The translations under genes were made by a program, and so were the position numbers. From contig CANLWB010000004.1 of the NCBI GenBank assembly GCA_947494695.1, positions 310,001-374,000 of the forward strand: a DNA stretch of 64,000 nucleotides. The letters run 5' to 3'. This document shows positions 7,551 to 17,369 of the stretch, in pieces (position 1 is the first letter of the stretch; the number at the start of each line of letters is the position of its first letter). The notes under the pieces were generated by a model that did not search any database, was not told the DNA's origin, and was given only the letters and a program-made list of their open reading frames with translations. This DNA is from an uncultured Flavobacteriaceae bacterium. Lineage in GTDB: Bacteria > Bacteroidota > Bacteroidia > Flavobacteriales > Flavobacteriaceae.

Positions 7551-9128
7551 ATGAGAAACTTTTCTAAATATATAACTAGCGGGTTATTAATGACCTTGTT
7601 CATTACTGGGTGTGGAAAAAAAACAGGCCTAAAAGAGAAAGCACTTCCTAGAATTGCGATAACAGGTTTGGGTATTGAATCCAGTACGTTTTCACCAGCA
7701 AAAAGTACAGAAGAGGCTTTTCATGCACGTTATGGACAGGACGTTTACAATTATTTTTCTTTTTTAAATGCCGATTCTATAGTTAGAAAAAAAGCACAAT
7801 ATTTTCCTGCTGTAAAAGGACATGCCATACCTGGAGGTATTGTGACGAGGGAAGCCTACGAATCTTTAATGTCTAAGACTTTAGATAGTCTTAAATCTAA
7901 TTTACCTTATGATGGATTGTTTTTCGATATACACGGCGCAATGAGTGTTGAAGGTTTGGATGACCCAGAAGGAGATATGATTACCAGAATAAGAAAGGTA
8001 GTGGGGTACGATTGTGTGATTTCCACTTGTATGGATCTTCATGGTAATGTATCAGAGAAATTAGCCGAAGAAACCGATCTCATTACATGTTATCGATTGG
8101 CGCCGCATGAAGACGCTATGGAATCCAAGCGAAGAGCCTTAACAAATCTATTGGAACGTTTGGATAATGGAAAAGGAAAGCCGTTGTACAAAGCATGGAT
8201 TCCGGTTCCTATTTTATTACCCGGAGAAAAAACAAGTACTAGAATTGAGCCTGGAAAAAGTTTGTATGCACAGGTAGCGCCGGCAGCAAACCAGGTAGGG
8301 GTTATTGATGCCGCTATTTGGGTTGGGTATGCTTGGGCCGATGAACCCAGAAATCATGCCGTGGTGATGGTTACGGGAGATGATAAATCTAAAGTAAAGG
8401 CTTCCGCAGAAAAGCTGGCGAACAGTTTTTGGGATGTAAGGAATGACTTTGAATTTGTAGCCCCAACCGAACCATTTGAAACGGCATTACAAATGGCAAT
8501 TGAAAGTGACAAGAAACCATTTATAATGAGTGATATGGGAGATAATCCCACTGCCGGAGGAGCGGGAGACGTTACCTGGACACTTCATGAGTTATTAAAG
8601 AGAGACGCATTTAAAAAACCGAAGGGAAAATCGTTAATATATGCTTCTATCCCAGGTCCGAAGCTTATAGAACAAGCATTAGAAGTTGGAGTTGGAAAAA
8701 AAGTAAAGGCTCATGTGGGGGCCGATGTTGATGATCGCTTCGCGCCACCAATTCTACTGGAAGGAGAGGTGAAAGCCATAAGAAAAGGCGATAAACATGC
8801 CGAAGTAGAAGTAGTCGTTCAGGTTGGTAGTATCTCTGTAATTGTAACTAAAAAGCGTAAACCCTATCATTATGAGCGTGATTTTACACAATTGGATTTA
8901 AATCCCCGTGAGGCCGATATTGTGGTCGTGAAAATAGGTTATTTGGTACCCGAACTTTATAATATGAGGGGGGATTGGGTTATGGCTTTAACTCCAGGAG
9001 GTGTAGATCAGGACCTGCAGCGATTAGGACATAGACGTATTAAAAGGCCAATGTTTCCATTAGACAAGGATATAAAGGATGTCGATTTAAGTACCCGATG
9101 GATACCCGTTTCTGGAAAGAAACAGTAA
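7551..9128 (+). CDS. M81-family (MlrC-like) putative metallopeptidase, lipoprotein
   Basis: A 525-residue protein that begins with a lipoprotein signal (LFITGCGKK, lipobox cysteine at residue 22). It then has the MlrC/DUF1485 N-terminal domain: RIAITGLGIESSTFSP, DGLFFDIHGAMSVEG, CMDLHGNVSE and YRLAPHEDAMES. The His and Asp/Glu residues in these motifs fit a metal site. The C-terminal MlrC domain contains SDMGDNPTAGGAGDVTWTLH. MlrC hydrolyses linearised microcystin, but most homologues have unknown substrates. A lipid-anchored form implies a periplasmic or membrane location. It stands alone, with ~250 bases free of genes on each side. Confidence 0.8.
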   Translation: MRNFSKYITSGLLMTLFITGCGKKTGLKEKALPRIAITGLGIESSTFSPAKSTEEAFHARYGQDVYNYFSFLNADSIVRKKAQYFPAVKGHAIPGGIVTREAYESLMSKTLDSLKSNLPYDGLFFDIHGAMSVEGLDDPEGDMITRIRKVVGYDCVISTCMDLHGNVSEKLAEETDLITCYRLAPHEDAMESKRRALTNLLERLDNGKGKPLYKAWIPVPILLPGEKTSTRIEPGKSLYAQVAPAANQVGVIDAAIWVGYAWADEPRNHAVVMVTGDDKSKVKASAEKLANSFWDVRNDFEFVAPTEPFETALQMAIESDKKPFIMSDMGDNPTAGGAGDVTWTLHELLKRDAFKKPKGKSLIYASIPGPKLIEQALEVGVGKKVKAHVGADVDDRFAPPILLEGEVKAIRKGDKHAEVEVVVQVGSISVIVTKKRKPYHYERDFTQLDLNPREADIVVVKIGYLVPELYNMRGDWVMALTPGGVDQDLQRLGHRRIKRPMFPLDKDIKDVDLSTRWIPVSGKKQ

Positions 9129-9348
9129 TACCTCCAATACTTCAATTGAGATAGGAATTAACTCAAAATACACAACAGATTTAAACCATAATTATTATGG
9201 TGAAATTGGTTGGGTTAGATTAGTCGTTTGAAGACTATGGCCATATACTAGTTCTGAAGTTAAGGAAGACGGAAGTATACCATATTAAATGGGACCGAAG
9301 TCTTCTATAAACAGATAGTGAGCTTATTTTACTTCAAAGAAAATACAT

Positions 9349-9356
9349 TAGATTTG
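9349..9356 (+). promoter_or_regulatory. Bacteroidota -7 box candidate
   Basis: TAGATTTG fits TAnnTTTG and lies 27 bases before the lipoprotein gene at 9384. No clear -33 TTG at the proper distance was found, so this is a weak call. Confidence 0.4.
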
Positions 9357-9383
9357 TAATACCTTAATTACGATTCAAATACA

Positions 9384-10067
9384 ATGAAAATTAATCTACT
9401 TATAGGTTTTATATTGGTTCTAACAGGATGTAAAGACAACAAAACGACCATTCCGAAGGTCATATTGGAAGATCATGAAACGGCCAATGACACATGGGTA
9501 CTAGAAAAAGAAAAACCAATTATTATTTATGATATGGATTTTTCGGATTGGAAAATTGACGAAATCGATTTGTCTCTTTACGAGTTTCTAAAAAGAGATA
9601 AGGATACATTAAAAATAGTCGCAAAAGATACTACGATCTTAATGGTAAATGAACATTTTGATGAAGACAAAGAAAATTATGGGGCTTCTAATTTTTCTGT
9701 AGCTCACGTTTATCTGGATCAAAGTGTTGTTGAGTTACAGGCCATTGCATTTGAGTATTCGTATCATGTTTTAGCCGATTTAAAAACAGGAGACACCATT
9801 TTTTCATATGGTCAGCCTATGTTTTCTAAGGATGGGGAATATATTTTCACGTCAAATGTCGATCTGGATGTCGCATTCGATGATAATGGCTATCAGTTAA
9901 TTAAGCGTGATTCCTTAGGGTTTACGACTGTCAAGACTGTCGATATAGAAGATTGGGGAATTCAAAAGGCGTCCTGGATTAGTAATGATAGCATTGCTTA
10001 TTCTAAAGTGACCATGAATGAAAACTATGAGTCGAGTTTTGAAGACAGAAAAATGAAAATAAAATAG
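9384..10067 (+). CDS. Hypothetical lipoprotein (227 aa)
   Basis: The N-terminus is a lipoprotein signal (GFILVLTGCKDNKTT, Cys at residue 17), so the product is probably anchored in a membrane and exposed to the periplasm or surface. The mature part is acidic, with an alternating hydrophobic pattern suggesting beta structure; the segments LDQSVVELQAIAFEYSYHVL, FSKDGEYIFTSNVDLD and IQKASWISNDSIAYSKV look like two or three beta-propeller-like strands. I do not recognise a family. It is 29 bases upstream of the DJ-1/PfpI gene and probably co-transcribed with it. Confidence 0.6.
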   Translation: MKINLLIGFILVLTGCKDNKTTIPKVILEDHETANDTWVLEKEKPIIIYDMDFSDWKIDEIDLSLYEFLKRDKDTLKIVAKDTTILMVNEHFDEDKENYGASNFSVAHVYLDQSVVELQAIAFEYSYHVLADLKTGDTIFSYGQPMFSKDGEYIFTSNVDLDVAFDDNGYQLIKRDSLGFTTVKTVDIEDWGIQKASWISNDSIAYSKVTMNENYESSFEDRKMKIK

Positions 10068-10096
10068 AGACTAAACACCATTAAAACAATATAACA

Positions 10097-10702
10097 ATGA
10101 AAATGGCATATATCCTTTTTGACGGTATAACCTTGTTGGATTTTTTTGGTTTCTACGATCCTATTAAAAACATAAAAACCCTAAAGTATTTAGAACATTT
10201 AGATTGGGATCTATGTGCGACTCAAGAGACTATAAAAGATAGTTTTGGATTGGAAATTCATATTGACCAGGTATATCCGGATTTATCCGAATATGATATG
10301 ATATTTATACCAGGTGGTTACGGTACCAGATCATTACAATTCGATGAAAATTTTATAGCATGGATAAGAACGGCTAAAGATGTCAAATTTAAGATATCAG
10401 TTTGTACAGGTAGCTTAATTCTTGGAGCTGCAGGATTTTTAAAGGATAAATCAGCAACCATTAATTTTAAAGCATATGAAGCTTTAGAGCAGTATTGTCC
10501 AAATGTATTGCCACATAGAATTGTAGACGACCATAATACTATAACAGCAGGAGCTGTTACCAGTTCAATCGATTTGGGACTATATGTTTGTAAAAAGTTG
10601 ATAGGTGATGAAAAAACGGAGCATATTATAAAGGGTATGGACTATCATCCTGGTAATTTCGAAACTATACAAATAAATACGACTAAAACAGATGAGAGCT
10701 AG
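10097..10702 (+). CDS. DJ-1/PfpI family protein (isonitrile hydratase-like)
   Basis: A 201-residue protein of the class I glutamine amidotransferase-like fold. It has the N-terminal acidic motif FDGITLLDFFGFYDP, IFIPGGYGTRSL, and the nucleophile elbow SVCTGSLILGAAGFL with the reactive cysteine near residue 103. Conserved AGAVTSSIDLGL follows, as in isonitrile hydratase (InhA) and AraC-type ThiJ domains. The likely role is a small-molecule hydratase or glyoxalase/deglycase activity; the substrate cannot be told. There is no helix-turn-helix extension, so it is the enzyme form. It sits in a row with a lipoprotein (29-base gap) and an SDR (~105-base gap). Confidence 0.75.
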   Translation: MKMAYILFDGITLLDFFGFYDPIKNIKTLKYLEHLDWDLCATQETIKDSFGLEIHIDQVYPDLSEYDMIFIPGGYGTRSLQFDENFIAWIRTAKDVKFKISVCTGSLILGAAGFLKDKSATINFKAYEALEQYCPNVLPHRIVDDHNTITAGAVTSSIDLGLYVCKKLIGDEKTEHIIKGMDYHPGNFETIQINTTKTDES

Positions 10703-10808
10703 TATTTTTAAGTTACTTGCTACTGGTTTTTGAGGAATGGTTTTAGGTCTTTTGATTAGATTTGTTGGTATTGAATAAAGGGCTAATGTGGTAAGTAATT
10801 CCAAAAAT

Positions 10809-11546
10809 ATGAATAGTATAGTATTAGTAACAGGAGGAAGTCGAGGGATTGGAAGAGCAATATCTGTTCAATTAGCAGAACAGGGCTATTTTGTATGTAT
10901 AAACTACAAATCTGATAAAAACTCCGCAAGTGAGGTGATTGCTGATCTAAAAAAGAAAGGTAAAAAGGCAGTGGCCATTCAGGCAGATATAGCCCTAGAG
11001 GATGATGTTATAAATTTATTCAAGGAAATAGATAAACTAGAGGGAATACTTGTTGGCCTAGTCAATAATGCTGCCATTTTGAGAGCGCAATCATCTTTAG
11101 TAAACATGACGGCAGATCGTATCTCTAGCGTCTTTAATACAAACGTTTTAGGAACTTTTTTATGTTCCAGAGAAGCTGTAAAGCGAATGTCAACAAAATA
11201 TAACGGACAAGGGGGAGGGATTGTAAACATCTCATCAGGTGCTACCAAATCTGGTTCTCCAAATGACTACATTGATTATGCATCTACAAAAGGAGCTATT
11301 GATGTTTTTACCATAGGTTTGGCTAAAGAATTGGGAACAGAAGGAGTACGTGTAAATGCTATTCGACCTGGGTTTATAAACACTGAAATACATAAGATTC
11401 CTAACAGATTGGAGTTGGTGAAAAATCTTGTTCCAATGAAAAGAATTGGAGAACCAAAGGAAATAGCTGGTGCCGTAATTTGGTTACTTTCTGAGCATTC
11501 TAGTTATACAACCGGAGCAATAATTGATGTTGCTGGCGGAAAATAG
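10809..11546 (+). CDS. Short-chain dehydrogenase/reductase (SDR)
   Basis: A classical SDR of ~245 residues, oxidising or reducing an alcohol/carbonyl with NAD(P). The cofactor motif TGGSRGIG lies at the N-terminus, NNAA is near residue 84, and the catalytic Ser-Tyr-Lys set appears as NISSGA and YASTK. RPGFINTEIH and a C-terminal GAIIDVAGG complete the fold. It resembles FabG or sugar dehydrogenases; the substrate is unknown. A GTG at 10788 would add seven residues, but the ATG at 10809 puts the Rossmann strand at the usual place, so I chose it. Confidence 0.8.
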   Translation: MNSIVLVTGGSRGIGRAISVQLAEQGYFVCINYKSDKNSASEVIADLKKKGKKAVAIQADIALEDDVINLFKEIDKLEGILVGLVNNAAILRAQSSLVNMTADRISSVFNTNVLGTFLCSREAVKRMSTKYNGQGGGIVNISSGATKSGSPNDYIDYASTKGAIDVFTIGLAKELGTEGVRVNAIRPGFINTEIHKIPNRLELVKNLVPMKRIGEPKEIAGAVIWLLSEHSSYTTGAIIDVAGGK

Positions 11547-11681
11547 AAGGGATTAATATATGAAGGTTTGTCGTTTTACTGGTAAGCTCTTTTTATTAGA
11601 ACCATGCATGTTTTAAGAGCAAGTCTTACTAAAAATATTCTAAATCAAGTGTTTAAAAATTAAATATAGGATATGTTTTGA

Positions 11682-11710
11682 TTGTTTTTGTATAAAAAAT
11701 CTTACATTTA
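11682..11710 (+). promoter_or_regulatory. Bacteroidota-type promoter candidate
   Basis: TTG at 11682-11684 and TACATTTA at 11703-11710 (18-base spacing) approximate the TTTG/TAnnTTTG consensus, ~45 bases before the gene at 11755. Confidence 0.4.
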
Positions 11711-11754
11711 ACGCCGCGAGTTTATGCGTTTTACTAACCTGAAAAATTTATACT

Positions 11755-12468
11755 ATGCCAATAACAAGATTTGAAAGTGGCTCTAATTTAGATAATTGGA
11801 TTGTCAATTTAGGAGATGGAAATTACACGGCACCGGGAGAAGCTCCTGCTTCGGCTGCCGACATCGAGACTGTAAACAAGACCAAAAGGTCTATTGTTAA
11901 AGCTAACATACATAATAGAAGGATTATGGTACATAACATAACCTTTCATAAAATAGTGGATCCTACAGCTTTAATAGATATTCAAAAGGCTACATATAAA
12001 TTTAAGGTACCTTATACGATTAGTACAACCAATACCGATTTCAATGGACAAACAGTTGAAGGTGGACTTTTTGTATGGGATGGCCTTACAACCGAACTGG
12101 ACTATGGTTTGGCATTTCAATGGGTTATTAATCCTTGGGATCCGGAGTACAAAAATTTATTCTACTGGGCTGGAAATAGTGGCTGGGCACCTTTAGGTGT
12201 GAGTTTAGAGCCTAATACTAAATACCATACAATAGAATATTATTTGGATATTCCTAATTCTGAAGCTTACTTAACAATAAATGGTATTAAATTGAGTCAA
12301 AACGTCTTTTCAGAGACAACCAAAGAAGGATTTGGTACTTCTGTTGATGCCAGGTTTCAGGCCGAGACTATTAGTTTATTTCCCCCGGAAACAGGGACAA
12401 TACCGTCTCAAAAGGTGAATTTTAAAAATTGGACCTGGGAGTGGTCTAATGATAATCCTCCTGTTTAA
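11755..12468 (+). CDS. Hypothetical beta-rich protein (237 aa)
   Basis: No signal peptide is present (MPITRFESGSNLDNWIVNLG). The sequence alternates hydrophobic and polar residues and is rich in aromatics (VWDGLTTELDYGLAFQWVIN, FYWAGNSGWAPLG, NFKNWTWEW), suggesting a jelly-roll or lectin-like sandwich. I do not recognise a family. It has a candidate promoter upstream and a hairpin terminator directly downstream, so it appears to be a monocistronic gene. Confidence 0.6.
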   Translation: MPITRFESGSNLDNWIVNLGDGNYTAPGEAPASAADIETVNKTKRSIVKANIHNRRIMVHNITFHKIVDPTALIDIQKATYKFKVPYTISTTNTDFNGQTVEGGLFVWDGLTTELDYGLAFQWVINPWDPEYKNLFYWAGNSGWAPLGVSLEPNTKYHTIEYYLDIPNSEAYLTINGIKLSQNVFSETTKEGFGTSVDARFQAETISLFPPETGTIPSQKVNFKNWTWEWSNDNPPV

Positions 12469-12484
12469 CTTAGAGCATACTTAC

Positions 12485-12510
12485 AACTATGATAAATAAT
12501 ATCATAGTTT
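12485..12510 (+). terminator. Hairpin terminator
   Basis: A 9-bp stem AACTATGAT (12485-12493) and ATCATAGTT (12501-12509) with a 7-base AT loop, starting 17 bases after the stop of the 237-aa gene. The T run is short. Confidence 0.55.
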
Positions 12511-12528
12511 AAAAAGCGAGCCACCAAT

Positions 12529-12591
12529 ACACGAATCTCACTAATTCCCGAATTATCGAACCTTCGATAGATCGGGACGTCTGATTCGTGT
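12529..12591. repeat. Nested palindromic element (~63 bp)
   Basis: Three nested pairs of inverted arms share one centre: ACACGAATC (12529-12537) with GATTCGTGT (12583-12591), TCCCGA (12546-12551) with TCGGGA (12572-12577), and ATCGAA (12555-12560) with TTCGAT (12563-12568). The whole would fold into one long interrupted hairpin. It resembles small intergenic palindromic repeats; copy number elsewhere cannot be seen here. Confidence 0.55.
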
Positions 12592-12930
12592 TTATATGGA
12601 GTGCTATTAGGTCATAACTACAGGATATTCTATTCGCTTTTTTACACTGCTAGTTTAGTTACCATATTTAAATGAGACCCAAATATACTAATATATGGTC
12701 CGTTTTCTTATATAACCCTCGAAACGGTAGTTGAAAAAAGTAGCAGTTAATTGTCGAGGATTATATGTTCTTATATATGTATTTGGCATTCAGAATTTTA
12801 CTTTTTTAGTAGGTTGTTGGCTATTAAAGATAATCGGGTTATTGGTTTTAATAAATGGTTATCATTGCTTCGCTATCATAAGGTAGGTAGCATTTTTACT
12901 AGCTTTGAGCATCCTTAATAGTTTCTTTAC
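12592..12930. other. Gene-free spacer before the ECF sigma gene
   Basis: AT-rich. CCTCGA (near 12717) and TCGAGG (near 12760) form a loose inverted pair. I see no gene, RNA or clear promoter. Confidence 0.4.
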
Positions 12931-13221
12931 ATGGAAGAGAATTTACTTGATGGGCTAAGAGGTGAAGACAAAACAAGTTTTCAAAAAATCTATAACCTTT
13001 ATGCGCATAAAGTGTATAAATTTGTTTATAAATATTGTAAAAACGATCATGAAGCACAACGTATGGTACAGAACGTTTTTGTCCAGTTATGGAGCAATAG
13101 AAAAAGCTTTCACGATGGAGAGGTTTTAGATATCATTCTTTTTAATACTGCAAAACAAGAAGTCTTAAAGTGGAATAAAACTAAAACAGATATGTGGGAT
13201 GATGATTCTAAAAAAGAATAG
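12931..13221 (+). pseudogene. ECF sigma factor truncated after region 2
   Basis: The 96-residue frame holds sigma region 2 of a FecI-like ECF factor (FQKIYNLYAHKVYKFVYKYC, then EAQRMVQNVFVQLW and LFNTAKQEVLKW). It stops right after it with an acidic tail, where a normal factor continues for ~90 residues to the DNA-binding region 4. Nothing resembling region 4 follows in the 240 bases before fecR. A region 4 with no region 2 lies at 17057-17232, after the receptor gene. The truncated product could not recognise a -35 element. It is the expected first gene of a sigma/FecR/TonB-receptor locus. Confidence 0.75.
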
Positions 13222-13463
13222 CCACATAATATAAATTCTTCCTCATATGAATACTTTTAAAATAGCCCATATGTTCCATCTATAATTTGTTTCTCTCAAA
13301 TATCACGGATGGATTAAATTAATATTAAGAAAATTTAACCAAAAGCTCTAGAGTCTACTTTATATAAACAAATGGTTAAATCCATAGGGAGGGCTGTGAT
13401 TTTTTATGAACCAAAACCTATTAGATATAAAGACGTCGTACTAACTCAAAGTTTTTATATTAT

Positions 13464-14324
13464 ATGGATGATCTCAATTTTAAGGACGACTGGGATGATA
13501 TCCCGGATAGGGGAATTTTACCAGAGGATATTAAAGGGCGAATATGGAGTGGTGTCCGCAAAAGAACTCTAAACCGTTCGCGGGTTCCTATTAAAAAGCT
13601 TATGGCAGCTTCTATAGTATTATTTATAGGGGTTGCGATCTACTACGCTGCTTTTAATCCAGACGCCTTTATAACTCTGGAATATGCATGTCTTGAAACT
13701 TATGATGACTCGGTTCAGTTTTTAAGACTGCCCGATGGTTCTAGAGTTTGGATTAATGAGAATACAAAACTAAAATACCCCAAAACGTTTAATGGGGATA
13801 GGAGAACAGTAACCCTGGAGGGAGAAGCCTATTTTGAAGTGGCAAAGAACGACAAGAAACCTTTTGTTATCAAGTCTAAAAAAATAACAATGCATACCGA
13901 GGGAGGTACTTTTCAATTAAACACCAGGGCGTCCAAGGAAAAGGTATGGGTCGCCAATGGGACTGTTTTGGTAGATGGTGTGATACTAAAAGGAGGAGAC
14001 ACTGGTATATATGAAGGAAGAACAAGGGGGATACTTAAACAAACATCCATATTTAACGAACCTATTTGGAAACAGCGTATTATGGATGTTGAGGGCTATA
14101 CACTGGCCGAAATATTAAAACGATTAAAGAAAGATTACCAGTTTGACGTAGCATACAAACATGATTCTATTAAAAGCATCAAGTTGCGGGGGACTTTAAT
14201 AAAACAACCATTAGACTCCATGCTAATTACGTTGTCTTATGCCTTAAAACTAGATATTACTTCAACAAAACATCTCGAAAACTCTTATACAATTACCGTA
14301 AAACCGGTAGTAACAAATAATTAA
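13464..14324 (+). CDS. FecR-family anti-sigma factor
   Basis: A 286-residue inner-membrane protein. An N-terminal cytoplasmic segment (~45 residues) is followed by one membrane helix (LMAASIVLFIGVAIYYAAF, about 46-64). Next come the periplasmic FecR domain (FLRLPDGSRVWINENTKLKY, LEGEAYFEVAKNDKKPFVI) and a C-terminal DUF4974-like domain (YTLAEILKRLKKDYQFDV, KLRGTLIKQPLDSML). It would couple the receptor's signalling domain to an ECF sigma factor; both partners next to it are damaged. The coding frame itself looks intact. It sits 26 bases before the receptor gene. Confidence 0.85.
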   Translation: MDDLNFKDDWDDIPDRGILPEDIKGRIWSGVRKRTLNRSRVPIKKLMAASIVLFIGVAIYYAAFNPDAFITLEYACLETYDDSVQFLRLPDGSRVWINENTKLKYPKTFNGDRRTVTLEGEAYFEVAKNDKKPFVIKSKKITMHTEGGTFQLNTRASKEKVWVANGTVLVDGVILKGGDTGIYEGRTRGILKQTSIFNEPIWKQRIMDVEGYTLAEILKRLKKDYQFDVAYKHDSIKSIKLRGTLIKQPLDSMLITLSYALKLDITSTKHLENSYTITVKPVVTNN

Positions 14325-14350
14325 TCTATTATACCAAGTCTAACAAAATT

Positions 14351-17056
14351 ATGAACAACTATTTTAGAAAAAAAGGTGTTTCTGCTGTTGCGGTAATATC
14401 GTTTTTGGCACTATTACTTATAAATACAAGATTGTTGGCTCAGTCAAATACCTTTGCAGTCAATTATAATGAGGCAACACCGAAGGAAATCTTTACAGAT
14501 GTAGAACTAAAGACCGCCTATCGCTTTTTATATGATAATTATACCAAAGTTGATCAGGGTAGAGTAACACTAAAAAAAGAAAAAACAAATATACAGGGGT
14601 TATTAAACGAAATAGAGAAAAACACATATTTAACCTTTAAAAAAACGGGGTCGAATATAGCCGTATCACATACTGTATCCTCTCGACAAAGGTATGGAAC
14701 AATATCGGGAAAAGTAGTTGACGAATACGGAGAATCTCTTTTTGGAGTGGTTTTAAATATACAGCCTGGAAATGAACAAACGTATACCGATGCGACAGGA
14801 GATTTCTCTATAGATTTGCCTCCCGGTAATTATGTTATAAACTTCACCTTCTATGAAGGCTATGAAAAGAAGAAAATGGAAAACGTTCCAGTAAATTCTG
14901 GAGAAAATACTACTTTAAATGTTGTCATAAAAAGTAAAAATATATCTCTTGATAATGTCGTTATCACCACGACTTATGAAAAGTCAACATCCTCTACAGA
15001 AGGTTTGTTAGTACAACAAAAAAAGGCCAAGCAATTTTCGAATGGTATCTCGGCAGAGCAAATAAATAAAACCCCAGATAGTGATGTCGGGGCAACTTTA
15101 AAGCGTATTACAGGAGTAACAACGGTTGGAAATAAATACGTTGTGGTACGTTCTATGGGAGATCGTTGGAATCAGGCCGCTATGGATGGTATAAACCTGC
15201 CCAGCACTAGTGTTTATCAAAATCAGTTTTCATTTAACTTAATTCCCACGTCAATGGTTGAAAGTGTGGTAGCAAGCAAAACGGCCACGCCAGATATGAA
15301 TGCAAGTTTTGCAGGAGGCTATGTCAAAGTAAATACAAAGGACATACCTAGAAAAAACTTCACAACCGTAAGTATTGGATCTGCATACAATACACGTAGT
15401 ACTTTTAATGATCAGGTAAGCAAACAAAAAGGGAAATACGATTTTCTAGGAGTTGATGATGGTGCGCGAGATTACCCGTTAGGGATGGATTACATTTATC
15501 ATTTAGACATGAATGGTAATGATGAACTCAGACAAAAAATTTGTAAATCAATCGGCTAATTTTACTCAGGACAACCTCACCAACTATACCTCCAATACAC
15601 CTATCAATAGGTCTTTTGGGGTAGCTTTGGGTAGAAAGTACCAACTAAAAGATAATACCAAGTGGGGATTCATAGGGGCTTTAAGATTAGAAAATACCTA
15701 CAGACAAACTCAAATAGATCATTCGGAACGTGGAGATTTTGTTGAAAATACGTCTTTTCGACATGCTGGAAGTAGTGATGGAGTTAGAGTTTTGAAATAC
15801 AACGAGCTTACACAATATGGTTTCAAGAATAGTGGAACGACTTATAAGAATAAATCCGCTTTAAGCGGTATGTTCAATGGCGGTGTTCAACTAGGAGGCC
15901 ATCGTCTAACATCTAGAAATATTTATGTGCAAATGTTTACTAATAATCTTACTGAAATCTCTTATTTTCCATTTCAAGGTGGTTTTCAGGAAGTCATTGA
16001 TGGACAGCCCCCAGTTTTAAGGTTTACAAATTTTTCCGAATTTCAAAGACTTATGCAAAACAAATTAGAGGGGAGGCATAGGGTTAATAAAAATATAGAA
16101 ACTAACTGGTTTTTAGCACGAACAAAACTTAATAGAGATATCAAGGATGCCTCCCAAATGGATTATTTAACGAAAGAGACAAGTCGTGGTGAGTATTATA
16201 ATATTTTGGACGTTGACCGCAGAGGATTTAATACAGTAAGGCAGTATTTTGATAATCAGGAAACTGATTATAATTGGGGAGCTGACATTAGTTGGAAGTT
16301 TAAAGTTGGCGAATTCGACAACCGTATAAAACAGGGTATTTTGGGACATCTCAACATAATACAAATAAAAATGAGCAGGCTGGTCTGGGTTTGGCAAATC
16401 CGCCTAATGGAGCAAGTAGCTATATGACAATTGTACCAGTTTCTAAGTTGCTTAATGGTTCATATTATAATACAAGTGAACAAGGAATAGGTTGGTTTGT
16501 TTTTGCTTTTGAGGGAGGAGATCAGTTTGAAGCCAAGGCAGAAAAACGTGCTCCATTTATTATGTTAGATAATAAATTTAACAACTGGTTGCGATTGGTG
16601 TGGGGGGTAAGAGCCGAAAACTATAAATACACCCAAATCTCAACGCAACAAGGAATTAGTGTAGATCGTGCAAGCTTAGACTCGGCAACCCAGGAAGAAC
16701 TAGATGCGTTAGGTGAAGAAAGTTGGATATATATGCCGTCTTTTAACCTAACAATAAGTCCAACCAAATCAACTAATATTCGCATAGCACATAGTCGGTC
16801 TGTATTACGTCCTCAATTCTCAGAGCGATTACAGTCTGTTATTTATGATCCAGAAAGAAATGCAGATATAATAGGAAGTCCTAAAGGTGTAAAATCTTCA
16901 GTGACCAAAAACTATGATTTCAAGCTGGAATGGTACCCATCTCTAGGAGAAACCGTTTCTGCAGGAGTATATTATAAAGATATTGATAACCCAATTGAAT
17001 CTGTTAATTTTTCAGGTTTGGAAGGGGTTAGTAAAATAACAATTATTAATTCCATT
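14351..17056 (+). pseudogene. TonB-dependent receptor with STN domain, two frameshifts and a lost 3' end
   Basis: Three successive frames (14351-15559, ~15540-16340, ~16343-17056) read as one outer-membrane receptor. It has a signal peptide, an STN domain (~36-95), a carboxypeptidase-regulatory-like domain (TISGKVVDEYGESLFGVVLN), a plug (VGATLKRITGVTTVG, VVRSMGDRWNQA) and a beta-barrel (LRLVWGVRAENYKYTQIS, NIRIAHSRSVLRPQFSE). The first shift is one extra A in an A6 run (15534-15539), the second one missing T in a T4 run (16339-16342). After ITIINS the receptor sequence ends abruptly and continues as a sigma-factor fragment. The substrate is unknown; no SusD follows. Confidence 0.85.
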
Positions 17057-17232
17057 CATGCGAAATACCCGAACGGCGTAAGCAAATTTTTATGCTTCAT
17101 AAATTCGATGAATTCAGTTATAAAGAGATCGCTGCAAAAATGAATATGACACCTAGTGCCGTAGCCAACCAAATATCAATAACTCTTAGATACTTAAGAG
17201 TTCGTTATGATAAAAGTAACGAGTTGTTTTAG
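17057..17232 (+). pseudogene. ECF sigma factor region 4 fragment
   Basis: In a frame different from the receptor's, the sequence reads CEIPERRKQIFMLHKFDEFS then YKEIAAKMNMTPSAVANQIS and ends RYLRVRYDKSNELF before TAG at 17230. This is the linker plus helix-turn-helix of region 4 of a FecI-like ECF factor (the PERRKQIF motif is characteristic). Region 2 is absent; the upstream sequence is TonB-receptor barrel. It may be the missing half of the truncated factor at 12931 or the end of a second sigma gene lost in a deletion. Confidence 0.8.
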
Positions 17233-17254
17233 AATCGGCTAAAGCATGTTATGT

Positions 17255-17285
17255 AAAACCTGTAATTTAAATATTATGGGTTTTT
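17255..17285 (+). terminator. Hairpin terminator candidate
   Basis: AAAACC (17255-17260) pairs with GGTTTT (17279-17284), and TAAT pairs with ATTA inside. A T-rich tail follows. It would end transcription coming from the sigma fragment. Confidence 0.5.
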
Positions 17286-17369
17286 CATTTTGCGGGATAT
17301 CTTATGTATTTAGAAGGGAATTAAAATATAAAAAGCTGTATTTCTTTATAATAAGAGATAAGAATCTTT

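Noticed and set aside
13372-13572. 66-residue frame upstream of and overlapping fecR
   Set aside because: Its second half is fecR read in another frame; the first half has no recognisable region 4 of a sigma factor, which I looked for specifically.
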